DNA of 64,000 bases from Aptenodytes patagonicus (taxonomy: Eukaryota; Chordata; Aves; Sphenisciformes; Spheniscidae): contig NC_134952.1 in the NCBI RefSeq assembly GCF_965638725.1, positions 17,673,028-17,737,027 of the forward strand. Direction: 5' to 3'. Below, one piece after another: positions 48,088 to 58,858 of this stretch (position 1 is its first letter; the number at the start of each line of letters is the position of its first letter). The position numbers were made by a program, and so were the translations under genes. Under the pieces are notes generated by a model. That model worked only from the letters and a program-made list of their open reading frames with translations. It searched no databases and had not been told where the DNA came from.

Positions 48088-51000
48088 GTAAGTACCATTT
48101 TGGTTGAACCTTTAGTCTAATGTCTAGTTCAACTTTAAACGCGCTCTATTCTTTTTGTTTACAGAACTTATACAATGCAAATGCTTATTATTAAATTTGT
48201 ATTTGTGGCTGACGTGCTCTTTATGGTTTGGTATCTGTGTGAATGTAAAACCTCTATCATTTCAGGCTAGCTTTTTTCTTCCAGTTATGTTCTGTAATCC
48301 TGGAATCAGGATGTGGAAAAAAAAACCCTAGGGCTAGACTGAGGGTTTCCTTTTAGTCTTGTGAAGGGAGTGAAAGTCATTTGGAGATGACCCTGTAAAT
48401 CATACTTTCCCCTTGAGTGACTCTTTCCTATGCCAAGTGTTGCTCTGCAATCTCTCTGAGCCTCTGTCCTTGCCTTCTCTGTTGAACTCCTCACTTTTTT
48501 TTTTCCTTTAAGAAGTAGAGATTTTAGCTGGCCACATTTCTGTATTTCTCCAGCTGTCCAAATGCAGATGTCTGCCATAGCAGATACTCCTAACTTTACT
48601 AACATGTTGAAGAAATTTTTACCTTCTTTTCTGGTAACTTTGGAGAGGAAAAAATTGCTGAAGTCTTAAAAGATGTAGAAACTCTTACAAATGTATTCCT
48701 TTTAACTTAAAAGATTTTCTTGAGGTCTCAAAAGCACTCAGACGTTGATCTGTACTTTGGATTATTTCCAGTTTTCACACATCCTGTGCTGTAGTGAAAA
48801 TGATATTTTGCATTGAAGATTTTTAGTTCAGTGTGCAGATCCACTGCAACTTAAACCAACATGAGTTGAAGCTGCCGCAGTTTCACCCTCTCCCTGGCCC
48901 ACAGTAATGCTGTCCTGCCCCATCCTTTGCAATAGCTCTGGTAGTTGTTGTGGTGAGGTAGTTCAGGAAGTTAAGCTGGCCAAAAAATTAACCTACAAAA
49001 AAAATAAATTCGTTTCCCATAGGATCATGGCTGACTACACAACTGCACAAGCACCGCTGTAGAAACTCGAAGGCAGGACTGTGGGAGTTCGGAGGGAGTA
49101 GAGAAGAGAACCAGAGTGACCTCACCTTAGATCAGCATGACCGGTTGTTAAGCCGTGATTAATTTGGACTAGTCACTTTTACAATAACTAAGTCTTGCCC
49201 AATCTCAGATTGCAGCTGCAACTTCATGACATGGACATAGCAGTCATGCTCAAATGCTTTGTCTAGAGAGTTTGAATGGCTGGCAGACAGGCCATCAGGT
49301 CAAAGCTCTTCCAGCTCTGCTCTGCTTCTCTTCAGGGCATTCAGAAATACAGTCCCAGTTCTTTCACCCAATCCTGCCAGAGAGAATGAGGAAAAAAGTA
49401 GCCAATCCTCTTTAAATCTCTGTACAACTTTCTGGACTCTTTAATAAACTTTCTGATTAATTACTGTGTAACCTGAGATGAAGGCCCAATGTTCTACCAT
49501 CACTCCAGACTGCATCGATACACATTTGGAGGACACGATCCTATAGTCCTTAGACAAACAAAGCTCTCATGGAAGCTAGTAAGAATTCTCCCTGTTAGAA
49601 CTGTAAAATTGGGTCATTAAGTGCAGTGGGCACAACCGTGCATTTAGGTAAACAACTATCCCAGAGATTTTCCCTTTTAAATATTTTAATAGCTCTATCA
49701 GGTTTGATACTTTCACAATATTGGTTTCAAAATGGTATCATGATAGTATACAAAGCTGTTAAATACTTTTGCACAACGGTCAGCAGGACTTCTGGGGGTT
49801 CTGGGTCTGACGACTTTTTTTACTTTGAATGTCCCCCTTAACCTCCAAGCATTCTTAACTTACATGGGAGACTTTTCTTGGGGATTGTGTTAGCATAAAT
49901 GGACTGCACAGGCAGCACAGAGCAAGACTGAAAGCTAGCACCTCATACGCTGCAGTAGGGCGGTAGCTCTGACACTCTGGAATACTGAATCGCAATAATA
50001 TACGGTTATTAGTACATCGCCTTTCACTGCGTTAACATTGTCTAGAGTAGGCTTGCAGCTGGCACACTCTCTTTTAAGTGGGACAGTGACGGCATGATTC
50101 AATTGCCATAATAGGTGTCCAGTGCCATTTTAGACTCCTCAAGGTGTATCATCTGGCCTCCAGCTGCTGCTTCTGGAGGTGTCCCATACATAGGGTGGCA
50201 TGTATGTTGGACCCATGTGGTTGTTATGGTAGTCCTAAGGCATCTAAATTGGCATAAGATGCTTATGTTTTGACAATTGCATCAAGCCCCGAGAACGAGC
50301 TGGGGAAGCCAGGCATTTTGCCTGTGCATAGCAAACAGCTGGAATGTGTCAGGAGCCTCCCTGGCAATATCCTTCCTGAGGATTTTTATTTCTGCGTACT
50401 AAGCCAGGGTCACTGGTCATGCCTTTGGGACTTGGCTGAGAGCCTCAGAAAAGAGGCAAGAGAATCCTTATAACCACCCTAAAAACTCTGCTGGTTTGTA
50501 AGAAAGCTAAATTCCGTGTGCCTTGTGTTACACTGCCAGTTATTTTAGAATAGACTATTTCAGTTGCAAGGGACCTACAAGTCATCTAGTCCAACTGCCT
50601 GACCACTTCAGGGCTGAGCAAAAGTTAAAGCATATTGTTAAGGACATTGTCCAAATGCCTCTTAAAAATTGACAGGCTTGGGGCACTGACCACCTCTCTA
50701 GGAAACCTGTTCCAGTGTTTGACCACCCTCTTGGTAAAGAAATGCTTCCTAAAGTCCAGTCTAAACCTCCCCTGGTGCAACTTTGAACCATTCCCACGCG
50801 TCCTATCACTGGATCCCAGGGAGAAGAGATCAGCGCCTCCCTCTCCACTTCCCTTCCTCAGGAAGCTGTAGAGAGCACTGAGGTCGCCCCTCAGCCTCCT
50901 TTCCTCCAAAGTAGACAAGCCCAGAGTCCTTAGCCGCTCCTCATAGGACATTCCTTCCAGCCCTTTCACCAGCTTTGGTGCCCTCCTCTGGACACATTCA

Positions 51001-53904
51001 GCTACCTGAACATCCTTCCTAAATTGTGGGGCCCAGAACTGCACACAGTACTCGAGTTGACATCGCAGCAACGCTAAATACAGCGGGACAATCACCTCTT
51101 TTGAGCGGCTGGTTATACTGTGTTTGATGCACCCCAGGATGCGGTTTGCCCTCTTGGCTGCCAGGGCACACTGCTGACTCGTATTGAGCCTGCTGTCGAC
51201 CAGCACCCCCAGATCCCTTTCTGCAGGGCTGCTCTCTGGCCACTCCTCTCCCCATTTATACTTGTGCCCGGCGTTACTAGGTGCAGAATCTGGCATTTGG
51301 ACTTGTTAAATTTCATGCTATTAATGATTGTCCAATGCTCCAATCTATCTAGATCCCTCTGCAAGGCCTCTTGTCCCTCAAGAGAGTCAACAGCACCTCC
51401 CAGTTTGGCATCATCAGCAAACTTGCTAATGGTGCATTCAACTCCTGCATCCAGATCGTTGATAGATGTATTGAACAGAACTGGCCCTTGAATTGAGCCC
51501 TGAGGAACACCACCGGTGACTGGTTGCCAGCCCCGTGTAGCCCCATTCACTACAACGCTTTGAGCCCTGCCCTTCAGCCAGTTAAGAAAGCAAGCTAGTT
51601 TCTGGCTTCCTGTTTCCCTTATATACTTCTAGTTCTCATTTACTTCCCTCTTCCCTTCTTGTTGTTGGAGTCTCTTCTGTAGCTCCCATGTGTACCAGAC
51701 CCAACTACAACCCCAGAATGAGCTACTGAAAAGGTAGAACTGTTGAATCATGAATTTTTGTATGGAATGTGTACAGTATGAAGTTTTCTACATCATCTAC
51801 TAGAATTCTGTCACGTCATGATGATCAAATTGTACGCCTGATATTCACTGTGACATCTACCAATTATTGCTGTCTACTTTTTCTGTGGCTTGTTTGGATT
51901 TTTTTTTCAGTTATGCAGCATAGGAAGCAACCTATTTATTTGTTTATAATATAATGTACCTTCTTTTTAGTAACTTTTCAGTAATTAGACAGTTAGTTCT
52001 TCAAAACACGTATGAGTGTGCAGTGCTACGCTACATGAAGGGTTCTTCTCGATCAGCTTCTTTCTTTCCTGTTAGTCAGCATGTCACCTACAATTCCCTA
52101 CTCACATTTCTTCTGATTCTGTTACTAAAGGGCTGCAGGATAAATTGAGTACTCAGGCGCTCCACACTTCCCTGCTGCTGGCCAGTTTGGCCCTCCAACA
52201 GAGTAACTCTGGCTGTGAAGACAAAAACAAGAGAGTTACCGTTCTTTAGAGACAGGCGAGTGACAAGCTGCTGAGGAAGAGCTCATGCCTATAGCAAAAC
52301 ATGGGAGCACTTCACCTAAAGCCCACCTGACTGCAACACTTTACAGGCTTCCTTACAGATGTAACTAAAATGCTACCGGATACCCAGAAGAGCATAAAGG
52401 GGGCATAAACATTAGATGAGAAACCAAGAAGGGAATCTGAAAGTGGAGACCTGTGGGATTAGGAAGTATGAAATCAGAGTAGATCTCACTGGAGCCAGTA
52501 TTAAAGAGAGGCAGAGACAGAAAGAAGAATAACATGAGAAAATAAACACAGAAAGGAGTGATACTATTTTAGGCAGCAAGGGGCTGGACAAGGAAGCTGG
52601 GACTATCAGACTTCAAAGGGATGAGATGAAGAGCACAGAACAGGAATGGTAAGCTCAAAAAAAGGAGTTTGGGATGGAGAGCAGAGGTGAAAAAGAGACA
52701 GTAAAGAATGCAGCAGACGATGCAGCAGCAGAGATAAAGACATTAACACAACTAGATAAATAAAACAGGACTTAAGTCTGAATCCTTATTCACAGACCCT
52801 GTGTAGAGGATTATTCCGGTAGTAGAATATCCCTGGTTTGTCTGACATAGTGACAAATAAAGCATCATGAACTAAGATGTGTGTAACGACCTGAATTGTT
52901 CACCTGTGTAAAAAATAGTCTTGATTAAGTATAATTTAAGTTTGTAGCACCAGCACAGTGTGATATTTACTGTTGTCAAGAAAAAAATAGACACTGAATA
53001 GATTTTTTTTTTTCTTGCCAGTTTTCCCACACATGGTGAAAAAGCTGAATACAGGCCTGCACGTGATGATTATAATGTTCCTCTGCGTGGCCATTTTCTT
53101 TTCTCTGGTCAGTTTTGGATTCTGCATTCTTAATGCAATAAAAGTTCCTTACCGGGCTATTAAAGGTCCAGCGGGAGTATGCCTTTGGAACTTCCTTGCA
53201 GGTAAAATCATTTACCAGTATTTTTCACCAGTCACATTCGTATGTTAAAATGTTAAAAGTTCCTTCTCTTCCCTTACTAATTATCTCCTCGACTTAAATA
53301 CTTGTGAATAAAATGAAGTTAGCAGTGAATTCTCATCTATCAAAACAGAACTGTCAGGTGGCATCTCGGCTTATTGTGTCTAGTCAACTTTTTACAGGAG
53401 CTATGAATGCCAGTCTTTAGGCTTTTTATCACTGATAAAAAGACTTTATTACAAACACTGGTATGATCTTTGGCCATACAGCAAAGACCAAGCATTTTGA
53501 AGGTGTTTAAGCCATGCCTAAGTCTATCCCTACTCTGTATAATGCTCACTGTTGTATTCAATAAGCCTTCTGAAGCACAACCAAGATGTCTGCCTTGTTT
53601 TGACAACAACGGTGAATACTTCTTTCATTTTGTTGCAGGTGGATTTATAGTACTTGCAGTCACCAGCTTTATGGCTGCTGTGAAACTTCATCACCACACA
53701 GAAAGAATTGCCAATTTTCGGGAAAATGTCTTTCAGTTCGTTATCTTAGAAGAACGGTTTGAAGACTGTTTTTGGCTTTGTGTGGCAAGTGCCACAGCAC
53801 ATGCAGTAAATTTGCTGCTAATAGCCATTAGTGGGATTCATTTCCCTAAAATTAAGACTAAAACAGAAGAAGCAAACGTTACAGCAGAAGATATCATGTA
53901 CTAA
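47835..53904 (+). CDS. CLRN2: Clarin-2, complete gene of 3 coding exons
   Basis: CLRN2 is a four-pass membrane protein of the clarin/tetraspan family. In mammals and fish it is needed to keep hair-cell stereocilia in shape, and its loss causes deafness. Exons 47,835-48,087, 53,022-53,201 and 53,639-53,904 join in phase at GT/AG sites to 699 nt, giving 232 residues, the same length as human. Membrane segments fall at about 9-29, 98-121, 139-160 and 189-210. The first extracellular loop holds an N-glycosylation site at Asn48 (NAT) and the conserved QCGLGG motif near 76-81. The C-terminus is TAEDIMY, close to human TAEDILY. Intron 1 is 4.9 kb and carries an antisense CR1 element. The stop codon overlaps an AATAAA hexamer. 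No frame defect is seen. Confidence 0.97.
48088..53021 (+). other. CLRN2: CLRN2 intron 1
   Basis: GTAAGT donor; polypyrimidine tract and CCAG acceptor at 53,021. Besides the antisense CR1 LINE at about 50,545-51,600, nothing is recognised. Confidence 0.85.
50545..51600 (-). mobile_element. CR1 LINE, 5'-truncated, with reverse-transcriptase end
   Basis: On the minus strand the 3' half of CR1 ORF2 is readable in two frames. The upstream frame (51,550-51,113) holds the reverse-transcriptase blocks GGVPQGS and the polymerase active-site FADD (in [11 protein letters not shown]). The downstream frame (51,296-50,625) holds the CR1 C-terminal blocks [43 protein letters not shown] and [10 protein letters not shown], ending in a stop. 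A frameshift near 51,290 joins them, so the element is dead. The 3' UTR ends near 50,545 with the usual CR1 'ggactagatgact' motif and ATTCTA-type tail. It is only moderately diverged and lies antisense in CLRN2 intron 1. Confidence 0.93.
53022..53201 (+). CDS. CLRN2: CLRN2 coding exon 2
   Basis: Acceptor TTGCCAG after a long T tract, donor GTAAAA. Encodes residues 85-144, [20 protein letters not shown] through the second membrane segment to [12 protein letters not shown]. Confidence 0.96.
53202..53638 (+). other. CLRN2: CLRN2 intron 2
   Basis: GTAAAA donor, TTGCAG acceptor, 437 nt, open on the plus strand just before exon 3 but without coding resemblance. Confidence 0.85.
53639..53904 (+). 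CDS. CLRN2: CLRN2 coding exon 3 with stop
   Basis: Encodes residues 145-232: third membrane segment, the [17 protein letters not shown] cytoplasmic-side loop, fourth segment, and tail [15 protein letters not shown]. Stop TAA at 53,902-53,904. Confidence 0.96.
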
Positions 53905-53908
53905 TAAA
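53903..53908 (+). terminator. CLRN2: AATAAA overlapping the CLRN2 stop codon
   Basis: The last two bases of the TAA stop are the first two of AATAAA. If used, the 3' UTR would be only some 15-30 bases. A second AATAAA at 54,707-54,712 would give a more ordinary 3' UTR of about 0.8 kb. Confidence 0.4.
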
Positions 53909-56900
53909 TCCACACAAAAATACTTTGGTCAAGTGAACTGTCATGATAGAAACAGCTTCTTGGCTCTTCAGCTTTTGATTTGGATGGATGATTTTGGTAT
54001 AAACATGAGTAAAGATGTCGGTCTACAATACCAGCAATTAACATGTGTGGGAAAGTGGAAAAACAAATGCTACAAATATCGTTATTCTCAAAACTGACCA
54101 ATATCTGCAGTGAATATATGCTGTTTGCAGTTTTTAGAAAATTGGCACTTTGAGATATTTTAGAAAACTAAGGTGAAATATGATTTCATCGAAACCAAGT
54201 GTTTTCTTTGTTTAGAAAGAAAATATGCGTATCACAAATCTTTGATAATATAAGGTTATTTCAAAACAGAAAGAATGGATGTTTGCCAATTACCTTCACA
54301 GAATTATCTGCAAAATGTTGAGAGGGCCATATAAGATATGTTTGATGATGTTATACTGCATTGAAAAAGGAAACTTCATCATCTGTGAGGCTAAAGTTAA
54401 GGGGAAGTACAGGCTAAGTATGCGTGAAATGTTTTTAAAACAGAAATTATCAAACCCCACAAAGTAAAGAAGTGAGAAAAGTAAAGTTTATGGGATGCTA
54501 GTAGACTATGAAAAAAAATCATTAGCTGCAAGATGAAGGTTTCATTGCAGCTTCTGGAAGTAAAGTAAACAGAATCTAAGTAATAGTGCTTTTAGATAAC
54601 CTGGAAAATAATAATCTGCCAGATTAATTGGCTTCAGAACTCTGTCAATTCTTTTGTCTATCTGAAATCAAGTAAAAGTGATGCATGATGAAACAGTATT
54701 AAAATTAATAAAAATGGTTAAATGGATGGAAAAGTTACTTTGTTGGGAAGTACCATAATTTTGACAGGCATTCAACCAGTTCTTGGGTCACGAGTAATGA
54801 ATGTTTCAGAGAAAAGAATATGCCATTAAGCATGTCATTTTTAGAATTTGACTACTACAGTGAACACATACTAATCTTTTAGCAATAGAACCTACACGTA
54901 ACTGAAGAATGACTTGAAATGAATGAAAGAAGTTATCATCTAAATTAAAGAAATTATTTTGCAGTTACTCTTCACCATACCACTAGGTTGTGTAACTCTA
55001 TTCTTGTGAAAAGCTCTTTGAAAAAAACAGTAACTGTTTTAGAAAAGGAATTAAAAGTGTTTTAAGAACATGTCAGGATATACAAAAATTCCTTATTTTT
55101 TATTTTAAAAGACCTCTTCACAAAAATAGTATTGTAAGGGTCAAGTATTTTCAGAAGTGCCTAAAACCGTATTTTATGTACCCAAATCACTAGTTTTATC
55201 ACTGAAGTGTGCAGAACACTCAGTAAAGAAAGTTGCTAGAATAAGCTGATATTCAACATGTTTGCTGATTAGGCCACTCATTTAGATATTTAAATAAGGA
55301 ATTATAACTCAGCTTAAGCCTATGAGTTTAATATCTTTGGCCCAAATAATTTTCCATGCTCTTTTTACTTCATTTTCATCTAAAGACCAATGAAAAACAG
55401 GTGTTTTGTGGAGTAAATTCTACTTTCATTTGGTATACTTATAAAATCAGTTTTGCTGTTGTAAAACTCTATTCAAAGTACTCTTAATTTACACAGCAGA
55501 CTCAAATCACTGTGTTCACTAAATGCTTCAGCAGCGTATGGGCAAGCTCTGTGTGAGGCAAGAAATGAAAATTATTTATGTCCTTTTCAGCACATATGCA
55601 GCAAGACCAGCAGACATTCGGCAGTCAGTGGCCTAGTTTCAGAGGAAATGTTATTAGCCAAAGTCATCCTACAGATGTAATGAGCAGTGTTTGTTACTGT
55701 AGCCTGTACCATCTCTGGTTTTGGCCCTACAAGTTTAGCAGGATTATGAGTGAAGCAGAAGTTTATGAGGGTGCTTCTGCAATAGGCCCGAATAATCTGT
55801 CTTCTTCAAGACAGTGTTAGCCAAATTTTTTTTTTTTTCTAAAAGTCCCATAAAAATTTAAGAGACAGCTGGAAAGTTTTGATGAGTCTAGAGCACTTTT
55901 ACAATTTTAGCATAAAGGAGACCCAATAAGGCAGAAAAAGTGATTCCTAATTTATACCACCCACTTACTTCACTGTTCTTCTAATTCTACTGGTGCTTTT
56001 ACTCAGTCTCTACCCTGGGCCACGACTCCAGGAAGGTGGTACGATACCCAGTACGTGGAGAGGCAGCAATAAAGGTGCCTTAGATGGTAACAGCACAGTA
56101 CTGTCCAGAAAACTGTCCACAGAGGCCTCTGTGGTACCACCACCTTCACCTCCCAGAAAATTCTGAGTGGCTCTGAAATAGAAGACCTTAAACTGCAGTA
56201 CAATTACATAAGTAGAAAATGAAATATTTGTCATTTGTAATTGTTCTATGAACATATTATTTAGAAGTAGTTGTTGTACAGAATTATATTGTAACACGTA
56301 ACTGAGCCTTTACTAAATATAATTCTCTTTAGGAAATGAAAAGGAAGCAGATTTTAAAATCCTCCATATAGAGCGATTGCTTCGGAAATGCTTTTCAATA
56401 GTACTAATACGCATGTATTACAACACATTTTTCAAACTGCTAGTGCCCCCCAAACTTCCCCCCAGAAATAGTTATTGAGTAAGAGCCATGGGACTACTTA
56501 GGTAAGGACAAGATTAAAGATTTGTTGGACTGGATTCCTAGATAGGTCACAGTAGCTCTGAAAGAACCATTAGAGTACACTGTATAAATAAAGAGGGATA
56601 GCTGGGCTCATCAGCTGTTTAATTTCTTGTTTTGAATCTATTCAACAATGAAACACACTGCAGTTAACGGTCCAAAAGAAGACTTCTCACAGCAGATGTA
56701 TGAAGTATTATTGTGGGATGTTGTAGCTGCATGAGTTGAATGACCAGTAACGTTATCACCCAATGACTGTTTTGTGACTTGTGAGAAAATAGTATTTTCA
56801 GTTCACTTTAGAGTGAACAGAAGTATTACCATGCATGAATTAAACTGAACGAAACAGAATAAAGGCTAAACCAACCTTCCAGCTGCACAGGATGTTTCAA

Positions 56901-58540
56901 TTTAAGCACTGCTAAGACACAGCGATGGGACAATGCATAGAATATTTGCCCTGGGAAATTTTGTCTGGGAAAAAAAGGTTAAATGCAATCACACATTGTT
57001 AAGATGTACAATTACAAAGCACACCTTAAGGTTAACAATAGGTAAGTCTATCATGTAGACTTTTTCAGCTTTCCTTTGTACATCATAAAACACTTTCAAA
57101 AAATGTGGAACTTGATGTATAGTGTGATCTACTTTATTTATACATTTTCATTTTAGTTATACTTCACGCAGTGTATCTGATCATACTCATGCTCAACATT
57201 TGGAAATGAAGACTTCTTTGGGGGTACTTTTTACTTTGGAAGATTTGAAATCTCAAATGAGAACATTTATGAGCAATATCTGCCCAGAACTTCGAAGAGA
57301 TTATGGGTCAAATCCTATCTTTCCATAAAATTAAAGACAACTTCATATACCCTGAAAATACCCACTTAATTTGTATGTGCAGAATATATAGAAGCTCCAT
57401 GCAGGATGTAGAGAAGCTATGGAGCCATTCTTCAAGGAACTAAGAAACTATTCATTGTATCTAAGAACCTCTCCAAAATAAATCAAGCTAAAAACTAATT
57501 GCCACTTTGATTTTTTAAATAATACTATGATTTAATGTTAAAAAATGTAATTTTACAAGATAAATCAAAATGGATGCAATTTCACTCAGTCATTGTCTCT
57601 GCGTGCCACTGTCCTTAACAAGACATGTTATTTTTGTCTGTACCACTTAATGCAAAAAGTGGTTAGGTGGGAACTGCAATACACTGTTAGAGAAGAATAG
57701 CCCCAGATACCCTTCTTCATCATGTTCTGCTGATCCAACAGTGTAAGTTCACTTACAGATGTATGGAAAAGCAAACAAATTGTTACACATAGTGTCGTAA
57801 GGTGTCAGATTCTCACATATAAAAGTGGATTACTTATAATCTATGTTTCACGTTTATGAAAAAAAAAATAAAGAAAAGAAACCAAAAAAATTCTGGATCA
57901 CGTGACATTAAAATCCAGTGCATGTTCAGTGCCACTGAAACTCTGGCTCTTCATACTGACGATACAATAAACGTCAGCAAACTCCAAGCAGTTCTTTTCC
58001 ATACAGTGCTTTTGCTAGAGAAGCATAAAATCTACTTCTGACATTACACTGATGACCCAGTATTCTGGTGTGAATTTTCCTGGTAAAATATAACCATAGT
58101 CATTCTCACCAGTCTTTTATTTTCACTTACCCCCTTTTTTTTTAATTTCACTCTGGGATTGTTACTGCTTTCTCTTAGAACCTAATCAAGTCTTACTAGA
58201 CACACATGGTGATATTATACAGGTAAACCACCATCCTACATGGAAAATAATGTACATTTGTTGTCTTTGCATTTGCAATAAAGCTTTGATTATTTCTTCA
58301 TAAACCAATTACATTTTAATCTTCAATATGCAAATTAAATATACTGTATGCATACCAGGACTGTTTTTTTAAAGTCTGCGATAAGCCCACAAGAGAAATT
58401 GCTTCATCCTCAGCAGCACGCAGGAATACTTACCTAGAGCATACCACAAGAGGGCAAAAATCCACTGCGAAACCGAGTCGCCCCCATTCCTTGCGATACA
58501 AGGCCTCATACGCAGGTCGGCGAGGAAACACCCTCGCACG
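53905..58540. other. CLRN2 3' region and intergenic spacer to LAP3
   Basis: A+T-rich DNA that must include the CLRN2 3' UTR. AATAAA hexamers occur at 54,707-54,712 and further right. No exon, RNA gene or interspersed repeat could be recognised; small frames are unsupported. Confidence 0.6.
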
Positions 58541-58578
58541 GCCCTTCAGGCGCTGGCTTGCAAACCCTTCCTTCCTAC

Positions 58579-58632
58579 CTCCCCTCCCCTCCCCTCCCCT
58601 CCCCTCCCCTCCCCTCCCCTCCCCTCCCCTCC
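58579..58632 (+). repeat. (CCCCT)n tract, about ten units, in the LAP3 promoter
   Basis: Ten uninterrupted CCCCT units at 58,581-58,630 with partial units on both sides. The complementary strand is (AGGGG)n and can fold into G-quadruplexes; the tract also offers many Sp/KLF-type C-rich sites. Unit number is likely to vary between individuals. Confidence 0.92.
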
Positions 58633-58735
58633 GCCGCCGCGGGCACCGCCCCGCGCGGCGCCGGCTGATGAGGCCGTCAGCGCGCCGGGGTCCGGAGGCG
58701 GCACGCCGGCCTGCCTCGCTCCCTGCCTGCTTGCC

Positions 58736-58858
58736 ATGCTGCTGCCGTGGGTGCGGAGGGTGGCTGCGCGCCGCCTCAGCCGGGATCTCCCCCTGGCCTG
58801 CAGCTGCTCGGCGCAGGGGCCCTCGCCGCGGGGCTACAGCCGCGGGGCGGGCGGGAAG
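58736..58858 (+). CDS. LAP3: LAP3 coding exon 1
   Basis: First ATG in the CpG island, context TTGCCATGC. Encodes MLLPWVRRVAARRLSRDLPL and on to SRGAGGK41; donor GTGAGG. The exon matches the family in position and phase rather than in residue identity, as usual for this leader. Confidence 0.88.
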
